64,000 nucleotides of DNA from Cynocephalus volans (GCF_027409185.1 NC_084462.1:83686179-83750178); one strand, 5' to 3'. Shown: positions 1 to 11,750, numbered from the stretch's first letter. Made by a program: numbers and translations. The notes: generated from the letters alone by a model not told the origin.

Positions 1-424
1 GAAAATATTTTCGCCAATAAGAGAAGCTAAGGAGGTAAGGCAGATTCTGGGCAAGGTCTCTAATGGAAATAAAAAGCTTCCCTCTTTCTTCTGCCCTGTA
101 TCCTCCCATGTCTACTTTTAGCTCTACCAACAGAAGGCAGTGGGCTGAATTACTCAGCTGTTGATGTGAATGGAAAAATGTTGTGAAAGAAAATAATAGT
201 GAAATGAATTTGTTTATAAGGATGATTTGGGATATTTTCCATCAATGAAGCATCAAAAAGCTATTTCAGATTATTCACCGTGGAAGGGAGCAAGTATGAT
301 TTAGGTTATGGAAATTTTTGAGAATAAATAACTGTCTCCCTAAATACGATGAGATTTCACTCAGAGGTGATTGTCACCTGGTGTTTGTACAGAGATCTAA
401 ACTTTTCAGAGCAATTTATATACT
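1..424. other. Unclassified single-copy-like DNA
   Basis: AT-rich sequence with no repeat family, splice-flanked exon or long open frame that I can support. Confidence 0.4.
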
Positions 425-600
425 TCTTTCATTTGAGGTGCATAACAACCCCGCATGGTTTGTAGGGCCCAGATTATTATTCTCCTATGACAGATAATGA
501 AACTGTGATTGGCAAAGGCCCAACAGACTTGCTCAAAGTCACATATCCAGTTAAAAACAGAACTGGGGCTGAAACCCAGGTCTCTACACTCTAAGCTGTT
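425..600 (-). repeat. MIR SINE fragment
   Basis: The stretch reads like the reverse complement of MIR: a 'cctatgacagataatgaaac' segment (MIR 'ttttacagatgaggaaact'), then a 'ttgctcaaagtcacat' segment, then 'ggctgaaacccaggtctc'. MIR is an ancient tRNA-derived SINE shared by mammals. The order of the three landmarks supports the call; divergence is high. Confidence 0.7.
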
Positions 601-1477
601 TTCATGTCATCACACAACGCTGTCTCTGTTTTAGCATGACCAGCAGATGCCATTTCCTGCTTTGACCTGGACCAGTTTTTAGATAACCCAAACCTTCAGG
701 GAGAGTTGCTGGAGCATCTTCAGCGGGCAATTCCAGCAAATCATCGTGTTCAGAGGAGCAGCTCGGGGCTAACAGCAGGAGGAGGTTTGTGCTGCTTTCC
801 ACAAGGGAGGACAGGACGGTTTGAACAAACTTGCAAGAGGACCGTTTCCTCTTCAAAATCTTTGTTTTGTATGGATAGAGACCACTTGGTACCAGCCTAG
901 TGCAGAGATAATTAGAATGGCTTGAATCAACTGAGCGCTTGGTGGGTAGTTTTATTTTCTCCCAAATTATGCTTGGAGAGTTTTAAATGACCAAGGTTTC
1001 TTGAAATATCAGTAAGTAGAAAATGAACAAATCAAATTCCAATTACTTTTATGGATCTAAATTGCAATAATGTTTTTTAGTGAAATAAAAATACATTTAC
1101 CCAGAACATAAGTATATAAGAGAATGGGCAAAGGCAGTTCAGAACTAACATTTTGTCTTCCCTTTGTAGATATTTAACTTTTTGGCATCAAAAGATATTC
1201 ACTAGGTGCTATTTCCTGTGGATAATCTCCCTGAGAAAAGCAAAGACTATTTTTTTTTTTTTGAGGACTCTTGTTTTGTTTTACTTTTATAAGGCTGCAG
1301 TAGAATTAATGATTCCTTTCTCCAGTCATGCGCCATTTGCCATAGGGGAAACCAATGTCATAGGCCACTCATACCCATGAAGGGACATTTGTTTGTAGTA
1401 ACCACTGTTATGGGCATTGGGGAGCTGTTTACATGGAACAATATTCATGACTCTCTCCTTTCCTCAAGACCAGGAAT
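601..1477. other. Unclassified intergenic or intronic DNA
   Basis: No recognisable repeat. Open frames of 60-85 codons occur on both strands near 600-900 but overlap each other, lack recognisable domains and lack good splice context, so I treat them as chance. A T-run lies near 1251-1261. Confidence 0.4.
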
Positions 1478-1483
1478 TTATTA

Positions 1484-1592
1484 TTATTATTATTATTTAT
1501 TTATTTTTTAAAGATGACTGGTAAGGGGATCTTAACCCTTGGCTTGGTGTTGTCAGCACCACGCCCTCCCAAGTGAGCCACAGGCCGGCCCT
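1484..1592 (-). repeat. CYN-type tRNA-Ile-derived SINE, monomer
   Basis: Read on the minus strand the element begins with GGGCCGGCC, continues with 'tgtggctcacttgggag' (tRNA A-box region), has the 'acaccaagccaagggttaag' segment (degenerate B-box region) and 'atccccttaccagtca', and ends in an A/T-rich tail that appears as T-rich simple sequence at about 1478-1510. This is the same family as the dimer at 23444-23608. SINEs of this kind are known from colugos; the family name is from memory. It is non-autonomous and relies on L1 enzymes. Confidence 0.75.
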
Positions 1593-2170
1593 TTGATTAT
1601 TATTAATAATTATATTATTGTTCCACCAGCAACATAGACCTGGGATAGGGCCCTCGCTACCTCAGCCATTTGTTCTGAACCAGGGTTCAGATGTTCCCCT
1701 CACGTGGTTTGTGGCTTAATGGAGAAGCTTTAGGAACTCCCTTTTCTTGGCTGTGTTCTCAGAGTGATGTGGATTTTGCTTGTGAGCAGGCCTGGTGGGG
1801 ACATGGGTCACGAGGACCTACAGGCCACCTCTGGTCAGGCTGAACGGTATAGAGTGTTTGCTGAGACTGGCATGAAGCATCTTAACTAGGAGTTGAGTGC
1901 TGAATGATGGTCCACGAGTGAAACAGGGTCTTGGAGCTGGAGAAGTGGTCCAGGCGGTGAAGCTATACCATAAACAGGAACAAAGTCAGAAGCTGGTAGA
2001 ATGGGAGTAGCTTGGCTGGCTGAGTGAGAGGTGGGTTGAGGTGTGTGGTTAAAGATAGAGGAAATGAATAAGGCCAGGTTCTGGAAGCCTGCAGAAGCAT
2101 CTTAAAGAAGGGCGTACTGACCTGTTCAAAGCAAAGGCTAATTGCAATCAAAACAAAGAAAGCAACATTT
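1593..2170. other. Unclassified DNA
   Basis: No repeat family or exon recognised. It separates the SINE from the 3' end of the old antisense L1. Confidence 0.35.
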
Positions 2171-3060
2171 TCTTTTTTAAAAGTTAGTATTATTTTTAAT
2201 TGATAAATCATAACTGTATACATTTATGTGGTATGGTATGATGTTCTGATATATGTATACCATGTGGAATACTTAAATCAAGCTCATTAACATATACATC
2301 ATTTCATTTACCTATCACTTTTATGATGAGACATTTGAAGTTTACTCTCAGTTATTTTGAAATATATAATATATTAATATTGACTGTAGTCACCCTGCGG
2401 TACAATAGATATCAAAACTTATTCCTCTCGACTATATGAAACTTTGTATCCATTGGCCAGCAACTCTCTATTCCTTCCCTTTTCCCCATCCAGCCCTTGG
2501 TAACCACAGTTCTACTCTGTAATTCTGTGAGTTTCACTTTTTTAGGTTCCAAATATGAGAGATCATATGGTATTTGTCTTTCTGTGCCTGACTTATTTTA
2601 CTTATCATAATGTCCTCCACATTCATCCACGTTGTCCAAATGACAGGATTTTTTTAAGGCTGAATAGTACTTCATTGTGTATATATACCACGATTTCTCT
2701 ATCCATTTATTCCTTGATGGACACTTAGGTTGATTCCATATCTTGGGTATTGTGAATAGTGCTGCAATGGACATGGGAGTGCAGATATCCCTTTGACCTA
2801 TTGATTTCAATTTTTTGGATATATATGAAGAAGTGGATTGCTGGATCATCTGGTAGTTCTATTTTTAATTTTTTGAGGAACCTCCATACTATTTCCCATA
2901 ATGGCTGTACTAATTTACATTTCCACCAATAGCATACCAGAGTTCCCTCTTCTCCACATCCTTGCTAACACTTGTTATCTTTCATCCTTTTGATAAAAGC
3001 CATTTTAACAGGTGTGAGGTTTTAATTTGCATTTCCCTATTCATTGGTGATGCTGTGCAT

Positions 3061-3078
3061 TTTTTTTTTTTTTTTTTG
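3061..3078. repeat. Poly(T) tract within the old L1
   Basis: An almost pure run of T inside degraded L1 ORF2 sequence. No function inferred. Confidence 0.8.
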
Positions 3079-3704
3079 ATGTCTGTTGTCCATTTGTGTG
3101 TCTTCTTTTGAGAAATGTTTGTTCAGGTCCTTTGCTCATTTTTTAAATGGGTTGTTTTCTTGCTATTGACTTTTTTGAGTTTCTTATGTATTTTGGATTT
3201 TAAACCCTTATCAGATATGTGATTTGCAAGTATTTTCTCCCATTCTGTGTGTTGCTTCTTCACTCTGTTAATTGTTCCCTTTGCTGTGCAGAAGCTTTTT
3301 AGTTTGATACCATCTCATTTGTCTATTTTTTGCTTTTGTTGCCTGTGCTTTCAGGGTCATATCAAAAAAATCATAGCCCAGGCCAATGTTATAGATTTTT
3401 TCCCTGTGCTTTCTTCTAGTAGTTTTATAGTTTCTGGTCTTATGTTTAAGTCCTTAATCCATTTTGATTTTTGTATGTGTTGTGAGACCCTTGTTTATCC
3501 AATTTCATTCCTCTGCATATAGATATACAGTTTTCCCAACACTATTTATTGAAGAGACTGTCTTTTCCCATTGAGTGCTCTTGGCACCTTTGCTGAAAAT
3601 CAATTGACTGTGAATGTGTCAATTTATTTCTGGGCTTTCTATCCTGTTGCATTTGTCTATGTGTCTGTTTTTATGCCAGTATCATGCTGTTTTGATTACG
3701 ATTG

Positions 3705-3778
3705 CTTCATAATATATTTTATATTATATATCTACATTATATTTTTATAATATATTTTATATTATATATTTACATTGT
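3705..3778. repeat. AT-rich tandem duplication inside the old L1
   Basis: Two consecutive ~37-base copies of an 'ataatatattttatattata'-containing unit, differing at a few bases, interrupt the L1 ORF2 sequence. It looks like local replication slippage after L1 insertion. Confidence 0.75.
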
Positions 3779-5180
3779 TTTTACATAATATAATGTATTT
3801 TGGGATCAGGGAGTGTAATGTCCCCAACTTTGCTCTTTTAGCTCAAGATGGTTTTTTGCTATTCAGGGTCTTTGTGGTTCTTCATGAATTTAAGGATTGT
3901 TTTTTCTACTTCTGTGAAGCTGACATTGGAATTTTGATGGGGATTACATTGAATCTGTAGATTGTTTTGGGTAGTATGGACATTTTCACAGTATTAATTC
4001 TTCCAATCCATGAACACAGGATATCTTTCCATTTAATTGTGTTTTCTTCAATTTCTCTCATCAGTGTTTTATTGTTTTCAGCATACAGGTCTTTCACCTC
4101 CTTGGTTAAATTGACACCTACATGTTTAGTTTTTTTGTTGCTATTATAAATGGGATTGTTTTTTTAAATTTCTGTTTCAGATAGGTTGCTAGTATATAGA
4201 AACACAACTGATTTTTCTATGCTGATTTTGTATTCTGCAACTTTACTGAATTTGTTTATCAATTCCAACAGTTTTTTCGTGGAGGTTTTTGGGTTTGCTA
4301 TATATAAAATTAGGTTGTAAGCAAATAGAGATGGTTTAACTTCTTCCTTTCTTATTAGGATGCCCTTTATGTCTTTCTCTTGCCTAATTGCTCTGGTGAG
4401 GGCTTTCAGTACTATGTTGAAAAGAAGTGGTGAGAGTGGAAATCCTTGTCTTGTCCCTGATTTAGAGGAAAAGCTTTCAATCTTTCACTGTTGTTTATGA
4501 AGTTTGTCATATCCAGCCTTTATTTTGTTGAGGTACATTACCTAATCTGTCAAGAGTTTATCATGAAAAGGTTTTGAATTGTGTCAAATGCTTCTTCTGC
4601 CTCCATTGAGATGATCGTATGGTTTTTATCCTTCATTCAGTTAATGAGGTGCATCACATTTACTGATTTGCTTATGTTGAACCATCCTTGCATCCCAGGG
4701 CTAAACTCCACTTGATCGAGATGAATAATCCTTTTAATGTGTTGTTGAACTTTGTTTGCTAATATTTTGTTGAGAAGTTTTTCATTTACGTTCATCAGGG
4801 ATATTGGCCTTTTCTTGTAGTGTCCTTGTCTGGCTTTGGTATCAGGATGATGCTGGCCCTGTAAAATGAATTTGGAAGTATTCCCTCAACTTCAATATTT
4901 TGAAGAGTTTGAGAAGGATTGATATTAGTTCTTTTTAAATGTTTGGTAAAATTCAGCAGTGAAGCTGTCGGGTCCTGGGCTCTCATTTGATGGGAGACTT
5001 TTTATTAAAGATTCAATCTCATTATTGGCCTGTTCAGATTTTCTGTTTTTTCCATGATTCAGTCTTGGTAGGTTGTGTATGTCTAGGAATTTATCCATTT
5101 CTTCTAGGTTATCTGACTTGTTGGTGTGTAATTGTTCATAGTCATTTCTCATGATCCTCCATATTTCTGTGGTATCAGTG

Positions 5181-5637
5181 AAAACAACATTTTCTAAGGA
5201 GAAGATTAGGAAACACTTCCCGCGTGGGCTCAACAGTGAACAGTCCACTACCAGGATGGTGGGAAACACTGTTTCTGAGTCTGTTGCCACCAGCCATCTG
5301 GAGAAGCGCAAATACAAGAAACCAAACTCTGGATAGACTGAAAGAAATTAGCCTAAGTGTTTTTGTTTATCAGGCTCTGTGAATAAGATGTGAAAAATTT
5401 AAAAGATGGATTTAATTTTTAAAATTAGGCTTGAGGTTTCTCTAGACAAAAACTCTCCAGATTGGAGTTGCTGTGCAATAAAAGATTGAGTGGTTCCAAA
5501 TCTTCAGCAAGGCAGGTAGCTGTCTCTCTCCGGGTCTTTCTAATGTCTCCCCATTTGTTGCTTCCTGCAGCAGAACTTCCTTAAGCCCAGAAGGATTGAA
5601 TCAATATTCCTTTAGGAGAAAACAGCAGGCTTTTTGC
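5181..5637. other. Unclassified DNA between two L1 fragments
   Basis: A plus-strand open frame (5151-5336) covers L1 remnant plus non-L1 sequence and ends at 5336. Its translation has no domain I recognise. No poly(A) or splice signals define it. Treated as chance. Confidence 0.35.
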
Positions 5638-5974
5638 AGGTACAGAAAGAGAAATACTGCATGTTCTCTCTTGTAAGTGGGAGCTAAAAAACAAACAAAT
5701 AAAAAGGAAAGAAAGATACAACAATCACAATAATATATTGAGCTTTCAAAAGGAGAGAACAGAACTGAGGTTGTCAGAGGTGGGAAAGGGGGAGAAGGGG
5801 CTAGCAAGAAATTGCTAAAGGGTCACAAAGAATGATTATGTTTTGTAATTATGAATATACTAATTATCCTGATCTGACCAACACATATTGCATATAGATA
5901 TTGATATTCAACTCTGTACCCCACAAATATGTGTAATCAATTATGTTGTAATAAGTAAGAAAAAAAAAAAAAAG
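5638..5974 (+). mobile_element. L1 3' end (3' UTR), sense
   Basis: Starts with the terminal ORF2 block ('gagaaatactgcatgttctc', the codons after the YYSAIKK motif), continues through an L1 3' UTR and ends in a 13-15-base A-tract at about 5959-5973. An imperfect target-site duplication of about 15 bases (an 'acaggcttttca'-like sequence) is seen at about 5622-5637 and 5976-5990. It is a heavily 5'-truncated insertion. Confidence 0.8.
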
Positions 5975-6109
5975 AACAGGCTTTTCAGCAATAATGCTTC
6001 TCTCTCCTCTTTTCATAATCTCTGCATTTCATTTGGTTCTAGTACAAAGTACATCAGCTGTGGACTACTTTTGAATTTTTATGCAAGCAATTTATCATAG
6101 AGTGTTAGA

Positions 6110-6262
6110 ATTGAAAGGAGCATTGAAAATCATCCTGTGTAAAGACGATTTTTTACAGATTAGAAAACTATTTTACAGAATAGAAAATTGAGACTCAAGG
6201 TATTCACCCTAGTGAGTAGTGGTAGATGGTGAAGCTGCATTTGGAACCCAGGTGTTCTGGCT
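6110..6262 (-). repeat. MIR-like ancient SINE fragment
   Basis: Contains a duplicated 'ttttacaga..agaaaa' segment, then 'attgagactcaag', and ends 'ggaacccaggtgttctggc', in the order seen in antisense MIR. Strongly decayed; other ancient repeats with the same motif order cannot be excluded. Confidence 0.45.
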
Positions 6263-6524
6263 TCATCACATCCTATATAAGAATAGGAAATAATGACTTA
6301 TTCGAAGTAAATTTTGAAGAAATTTATAGCAAACATGAGGATGCCATCAGAGTGTAGAGAAAGTGATTATCTTTACTGCTTTCAGTTTTGGTTACTGATC
6401 TAGATGTGGGAATTAACTTTTCATAGCTAGTTAAAAGCAACAGATATAATGTGGATGAAAACTAAAAAGCAACTCCTAACTGTTTGCCCTGAAAACTGGT
6501 CAGTCTGCTGATTAGTTGAAATGA
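6263..6524. other. Unclassified DNA
   Basis: Nothing recognised between the MIR-like fragment and the next L1 3' UTR. Confidence 0.35.
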
Positions 6525-6785
6525 GTTATAATAGGGGGAGGGAAAACAGGAGGAGTTGGCCAATGGGTACAAAACAATAATTAGATAGGAGAAATAAGTC
6601 CTGATGTTCTGATGCACAGTAGGGTGACTATGGTTAACAGTTAAGTTTCGTAGATTATGTTATAGCTAGAGGAGAGGTTTGACTGTTTTCTCCACAAAGA
6701 AATGATAAATGCATGAGGTGATTGATACATTAACTACCCTGAACTGATTATTACACAGTAAATGTTAACTGTTATAATTTTTATT
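6525..6785 (+). mobile_element. Old L1 3' UTR fragment, sense
   Basis: Shows the characteristic order of an old L1 3' UTR: 'ggccaatgggtacaaa', then 'taagtcctgatgttctgatg', 'cagtagggtgactatggtta', and 'atgcatgaggtgattgatac'. No poly(A) tail remains. It cannot be assigned to a subfamily by eye. Confidence 0.75.
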
Positions 6786-6910
6786 AGCAATGATGTGGTA
6801 CTGAGTCCTCTGGCCAGTTTTTCAGAAATGTAGGAGCAACAACAAAAAGAAGTTAAATAAATGAAGTAAGGCTGGTGGGTTGTCAGTGTTGAGATTGAAC
6901 CTTACAGGTT

Positions 6911-7120
6911 AGGGTTTTTCAACTTCGGCTCTACTGGCACTTTGAGCCAGATAATTCTTTGTTGTGGGGACTGTCCTGTGCATAAGATGTTTAGCAGCGT
7001 CCCTGGCCTCTACCCACTAGTTGCCAATAGCATCTCCCATGGTTGTGATAACCAAGAATGTCTCCAGACATTACCAAATGTCTCTGGAGGGCAAAATTGC
7101 TCCCTGTTGAGAACTACTGT
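6911..7120 (-). mobile_element. MER20 DNA transposon (hAT-Charlie, non-autonomous)
   Basis: A near full-length ~210-base copy in reverse orientation. Landmarks: 'attctttgttgtggggactg', 'aagatgtttagcagcgtccc', 'aatgtctccagacattacca', and ends that mirror each other ('tttttcaac' and 'gttgagaac'). MER20 is a eutherian hAT element without coding capacity. Copies are known to have been recruited as endometrial regulatory elements in placental mammals; nothing here shows that this copy acts that way. Confidence 0.85.
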
Positions 7121-7199
7121 CATACGTTAATATAGCTGTAGTTAATGACCAATAAGTTGTGATATAATCAGTCCTCTTTGATGTAGTTTAGACACCTCT

Positions 7200-7302
7200 G
7201 AGTAGCATCGGGTGGGTGAAGGAGCATGGGCTTTGGAGCACATCAAATCTGAGCTTGGATCCCAGTTTTGTCACTTATTTGCTGTGTGATTTTTTTAGGC
7301 GT
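7200..7302 (+). repeat. MIR SINE fragment
   Basis: Sense MIR 5' portion: 'gagcatgggctttggagc', then 'gagcttggatcccagttttg' and 'gctgtgtgattt', matching the tRNA-derived head of MIR. Confidence 0.75.
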
Positions 7303-7506
7303 GTCCCCCACTCTTCTCTCCTCTCTCTTTACCTTCCCCAAGGAGGTCTGTGAAAGCAGGAGGACCAAGTGCCTCAGACAGGTGGACTTGCTGGTACAGA
7401 TTCTCTTCTCTTTCCCAGTACAGAGTTCTTGTGAGCTCCATAAACCTTGAGAAGGAGAACTTTTCAGGATTGGCTATAGGAGTACATAAGAGCAATCTTT
7501 GTGAGT

Positions 7507-8000
7507 TTCCAACCTCAATGTCCATTGACAGATGACTGGATAAAGAAAATGTGGCATATATACACAGTGCAATACTACTCAGCCATAAAGAAGAATGAAA
7601 TTCTGCCATTTGCAGCAACAAGGATGAGCTTGGAGAAAATTATGTTAAGTGAAATAAGCCAGACACAGAAAGAGAAGTACTGTATGTTCTCACTCATAAG
7701 TGGAGAACTAAGAAAAAAAGAAAGAAAAAGAAAGATCACAATAAAACATTGGGCTTTTAGAAGGAGAGAACAGACCTGTAGTTACTAGAGGTTGGAAAGA
7801 GGAAGGGGGAAGGGGTTAGGGAGTAATTGGGTAAGGGACACAAAGAATAATTATGATTTGTAATGATGAACTTGCTGATAATATTGATTTGATCATCACA
7901 TACTGTACACTAATACTGATCGTCAACTCTGTACTCCATAAATATGTATAATCAAAAATAAATAAATAGAAAAACAAAAACAGAAACAAAAACAAAAAAC
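7507..8000 (+). mobile_element. L1 3' end with ORF2 C-terminus remnant, sense
   Basis: The open frame at 7501-7788 encodes the C-terminal ORF2 block (PQCPLTDDWIKKMWHIYTVQ then YYSAIKKNEILPFAATRMSL), followed by an L1 3' UTR and an A-rich simple tail (aaacaaaaac-type) to about 8000. It is 5'-truncated and only modestly decayed. Confidence 0.9.
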
Positions 8001-8849
8001 CCCATGGGTGCATCTAAAAATTTTAGGCACCATCTAAGAACACATTTCTTTGGACACATTCTCTTCTCTCACCCCATGAATCAGAAAATTAAAGCATACT
8101 GTGAGTTGTAACTAAAAATATTTACCTGGATAACCAATAAAAATCCATCCCTTAAAAAAAGAGAAGCTTTACAACTGGATATCTCTAAGAATAAGATATA
8201 TACTCACATATGTTTACAACACAGTGCTGAAGTTTTGAAACACGGAGACTTCATCCAGAGAGGCAAGACCAAAAGTTAGCCATCAAACCTTGTGCTGGGT
8301 ACCTTTGGACCATATTTCTAATGGCATCCTGAAAAGTGATCCCCTTTGGGGAGACTGAGGCAGCAAAACACATATCTAGTCCATAGATCTGTGGAGTGAT
8401 TGGGGTGACAATCACATTTATTTATGGGGCAGACGCTGTAAATGTCTTGAAAATTCTTATCGGCCCTGACCACTACTGCCAACCTACAGCAAGTGCATGA
8501 CTCTAAACCTGGATGCTGTCTACCAACCTGGACTTAGGGCTTTTGCTGCACAACACAGGTGGGAGGATGAGTGTAGTGGATGGCTGTGGGAAAGACAGCT
8601 TGTTAGATACTGCACAGGGAGTAAGAGTAAGGCTGTCACTGTGAGAGGTGTGGGAAAAAGAACATCGTGACACTGCCTCAGACAAAACAGCACTAAGGGG
8701 CTTGCTGAGAAGCCACACAAACAGAAAGAACCACAGTGCATATGGAAGCCAGAGACAGGATCAGAGGACGTCAGGTGGAGAGAGTGGAACGGGTACTGGA
8801 GGAGGAGGAGTCAGAGTTTGCTTTCGTGACTTTTCTTGACTGCTTAATC
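8001..8849. other. Unclassified DNA
   Basis: No repeat family recognised. Two overlapping minus-strand frames (8503-8741) of about 70 codons have no recognisable product and no support. Confidence 0.35.
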
Positions 8850-8965
8850 GCAGTCTGCAAATCACTTCATCTCTCCACACTTCAGCTTCTACCTCTATAA
8901 AACAGTAAAGTTTACTCTGCCTACCTCTCCAGGTATTGTCAAGATCAAATGAGGCAAAGTATGTG
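8850..8965 (+). repeat. MIR SINE fragment
   Basis: Sense MIR central part: 'aatcacttcatctctccaca', 'ttcagcttctacctctataa', then a 'caagatcaaatgag' segment equivalent to MIR 'gaggattaaatgag'. Confidence 0.65.
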
Positions 8966-9285
8966 AATAAAAAATTGAATCTCTGCGAGTGGCAGGCATC
9001 TTCCTGAGTGAGGACTAATGTAGCATTACAGGCCAAGAAACAAAAAGTCTGGAAGCAGCACACCTTGCAAGCCATGGGGAACAGTGATAGTGACTAATGT
9101 GTTGAACGCCTATGTGCCTGGAGAGTTATACGCATTGTTGATAATCTTTACAACTCTGGGAGCAGGTATTTTAATCCCCATTTTACCAACAAAGTTAAGT
9201 GATTTGTTCAAGGAAGGAACTAAACTCGGTCTATGCCTCCTCCAAATTCTTTGTACATTCATAGGCAGTAGTATGGGGAGTCTGA
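8930..9285 (+). repeat. Local direct duplication, copy A
   Basis: Matches 10832-11185 in the same orientation with a constant offset of about 1,900 bases. In the core (9001-9175 against 10902-11075) I count about 10 differences in roughly 172 bases (~94% alike). The unit includes an antisense MIR core at about 9100-9220 ('gtgttgaacgcctatgtgcc', then 'atccccattttaccaac'). The similarity is far above that of independent MIR copies, so it is a duplication rather than two unrelated insertions. Confidence 0.9.
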
Positions 9286-9505
9286 AGTATGACTGCTAGT
9301 TTTGAAATTTTCTGTTCTTCATAACTTAGTCCTCAGCCCTGTAATTCCCACCTTAGAAATGTATGCAGGCTTTGATCTAGCAAATCTGCTGTAAAAACCT
9401 TCAGTCTGGAGACCGGCATTCCTTGCCTGCCTACTGAGTTCTGACCCTGCAGGATTCAGGCTAAGGTGGGGGTGTGTGTGTGGAGAGGATGAGGCTTTTA
9501 ATCCC
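9286..9505. other. Unclassified DNA between duplication copy A and an LTR
   Basis: No feature recognised; a short GT-rich patch sits near 9470-9482. Confidence 0.3.
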
Positions 9506-9990
9506 TGTATTGGTTTTCTACTGTTGCTGTAACAAATCACCACAAATATAACGGCTTAAAACAACACAAATTTATTATCGTATAGCCTGTAGTTCAGAAG
9601 TCTGACTTGGTCTCACTAGGTTAACATCAAGGAATCAATCAGCAGGGCTGCTGCATTCCTTTCTGGAGGCTCCAGGGGAGAAGCTGTTCTCCTGCCTTTT
9701 CCAGCTCCCGCATTGCTTGGCTTATGGCCTCTTTGCTCCATCTTCTAAGCCTGCAACTCTCTGGCCCTTTCCCCATCACATTTCTGACTGACAATCAGGA
9801 AAGGTTCTCACCTTTTAAAGATTTATGTGATTGGATTGGGCCACCTGGGCAATCCAGTCTGATCTCCCCATCTCAAGGTCCTTGACCTTAATCATATTTG
9901 CAAGGTCCCTGTTACCATGTAAGGTAAAGTATTCACAGATTCTGGAAATCATGATGTGAACATCCTTGTGGGGCATTTTTCTGCCTACCA
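9506..9990 (+). mobile_element. Solo LTR, MLT1-like (MaLR/ERVL class)
   Basis: Begins TGTATTGG and ends 'ctgcctacca'. Internal landmarks are typical of MaLR LTRs: 'gctgtaacaaatcaccacaa', 'ggcttaaaacaacacaaatt', 'tttctggaggctccagggga', and a 'gtaaagtattcacagattct' near the end. No internal retroviral genes adjoin it. No 5-bp target-site duplication is obvious. This is an old solo LTR. Confidence 0.8.
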
Positions 9991-10609
9991 CGTCCCCATT
10001 CAGATCACAGGGCATAAACAGGTTTGAGAACAAATACAAGTCACTCTCGGGAAACATCCAGCGAACTTATGAAGGGAAGCAGAGTGTATGGGTGTACCAG
10101 GGAGTAGCTGACTCACTGACATGCTGTGACTGTGCAGTATGCGTGTGCATCTGTCAGTTTGTTCTATAGAGGGAATAAACACAGTCAGTTAATCTGGTGA
10201 AGTGGTTAAATGGGGGTCAATTAACAGAATTTCTACTGCCATTTGGCAGGGTATATTTTGGAAAGCTGAGGTTGACGATGTTACCAGAAGTTTGAGTTCT
10301 GGTGTTTTAACCCTGAGGGACAAAACAATGACAAACTATCTCAACCCCCAAAAGTCATCTAGCAGCAGAGTGATAGCACTTGCTGGCCTCCTGGACTGGG
10401 AACCCATTGCTTTTGAGGTGAGTAACCACCTGTGGACAGCTGGATGGTTCTTGTAGGTAAATGATATGGAGCTAGAGAGGGACACGTATCAACGGATCTT
10501 AAAAGGTTTGAACTTGGCTCCATAATATCTAGTCTGTGAAGATGTCTCCTCTCCTCAGCCAGAGATTTTAACATCTGTAAGAGTTCCAACTGTACTACGT
10601 ACATACGTC
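9991..10609. other. Unclassified DNA
   Basis: Overlapping short frames on both strands with no recognisable product; no repeat family seen. Confidence 0.35.
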
Positions 10610-10775
10610 TCATTTGTAGCTCTCGTAATATGAAGATGTAATTATTTGGTTTCATCCTCAGACTGGGAGCTCCTTGGGGGCAGGGCCTGTATCTGATTTG
10701 CTGTGCATCCTGGGGCCTGGGTTAGTGTCTGGTATAGAATGAGGGCGTACACAGATTTGAAGAAATAAATGAGGG
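10610..10775 (+). repeat. L2 LINE 3' end
   Basis: Contains the L2 3'-terminal signature in order: 'ctgggagctccttgggggca', 'gggcctgtatctgatttgct', a 'gtgtctggtatagaatgagg' segment and 'aaataaatgag'. L2 is an ancient mammalian LINE. Confidence 0.75.
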
Positions 10776-10831
10776 TTGCCCACCTCCACATCATCTTTTT
10801 CCAAGAAGAGCTATTCAGGAGTATATATGCC

Positions 10832-11185
10832 TATGTTTGTCAAGATAGAAAGAAGCAACATAAGTGGATGAAAAATAGAAGTGCTGAGCCTGGCAGGCAT
10901 CTTACTGAGTGAGGACTAAGGTAGCATTAGAGGCCAAGAAACAAAAAGTCAAGAAGCGGCACACCTTGCAAGCCGTGGGGAACAGTGATAGTGACTAATG
11001 TGTTGAACGCCTATGTGCCTGGAGAGTTATATGCATTGCTGATAATCTTTACAACTCTGGGAACAGGTATTTTCTCTCCATTTACCAACAAAGTTAAGTG
11101 ATTTGTTCAAGGAAGGATCTAAACTCAAAATATGCCTCCTCCAAATTCTTTGCATTTGTAGGCATTAAGTACAGAGAGTCATACA
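10832..11185 (+). repeat. Local direct duplication, copy B
   Basis: Second copy of the 8930-9285 segment, same orientation, including the antisense MIR core. A few short gaps distinguish it, for example in the 'tattttctctccatttacc' part where copy A has 'tattttaatccccattttacc'. Homology fades out before about 10832 and after about 11185. Confidence 0.9.
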
Positions 11186-11750
11186 GAGGGTCATACACAA
11201 CCCTTCTGAAGAAGTAGGGGTCCCACTTAGAGTCTCATGGGAGGCTGGAAATGGTGCTTCTCAAGGAAGGTTCAAATTAGGACCAGTCTTTTATTGTTGA
11301 TGGAGAAAAGGCTGGCTCCTAGATTTTTTCTGCAGGGGATTATAGGATTCTGCTGTGCTGGCTGGTTCTCATTTTCTCTTTGATTGGCTAAAAGGCAGGT
11401 TCAAGTTGATTGGTACAGCAGAAACTAGCAGAACTAATTGCCCTATAAGAAGCCAGCAGGATTATTGTGTGATGATGCAGTTGTGTAATCCTTTCAGACA
11501 TAAGATTGCAATTTGTGGTGATTTGCAATGATCAGATAAGCCAGTGAAATACCTAATGTCCTCTTTCTCTTCAAATGTTTAATGACAATCACAATTCCTT
11601 GAACTTGTTAAGAGAAGTGAACAGATATGATATACAGGGAGGGGGGAAAGAGGAACAGGTGAAGGGACACGAAAATCAACTACAATGTATATTGAGAAGT
11701 TAAAATAACAAAACAAAACAATACAAATATGCCTAACGAAATAGACATGG
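11186..11750. other. Unclassified DNA with an A-rich patch
   Basis: Nothing recognised apart from A/C-rich simple sequence at about 11702-11728. Confidence 0.35.

Larger units (their letters stand above)
2171..5180 (-). mobile_element. Old 5'-truncated L1, antisense
   Basis: On the minus strand this is the 3' half of an L1 non-LTR retrotransposon. The 3' UTR is at about 2177-2560 (AT-rich, typical of old L1MA/L1PB-like elements). Upstream lies ORF2 from the pre-RT region to the C-terminus. Frames at 4925-5317 and 4795-4986 carry '[18 protein letters not shown]' and '[16 protein letters not shown]', matching the linker before reverse transcriptase; 3906-4097 carries '[20 protein letters not shown]'; 2598-2849 carries the terminal 'YIYTMKYYSALKK' block. 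Many frameshifts and stops separate them, so it is dead. Endonuclease and ORF1 are missing. The junction at about 5180 is the 5' truncation point. The subfamily is not assigned. Confidence 0.9.

Noticed and set aside
5151-5336. 61-codon basic frame that could be a retrocopy fragment
   Set aside because: It begins inside L1 sequence, has no poly(A) and matches no protein I know.
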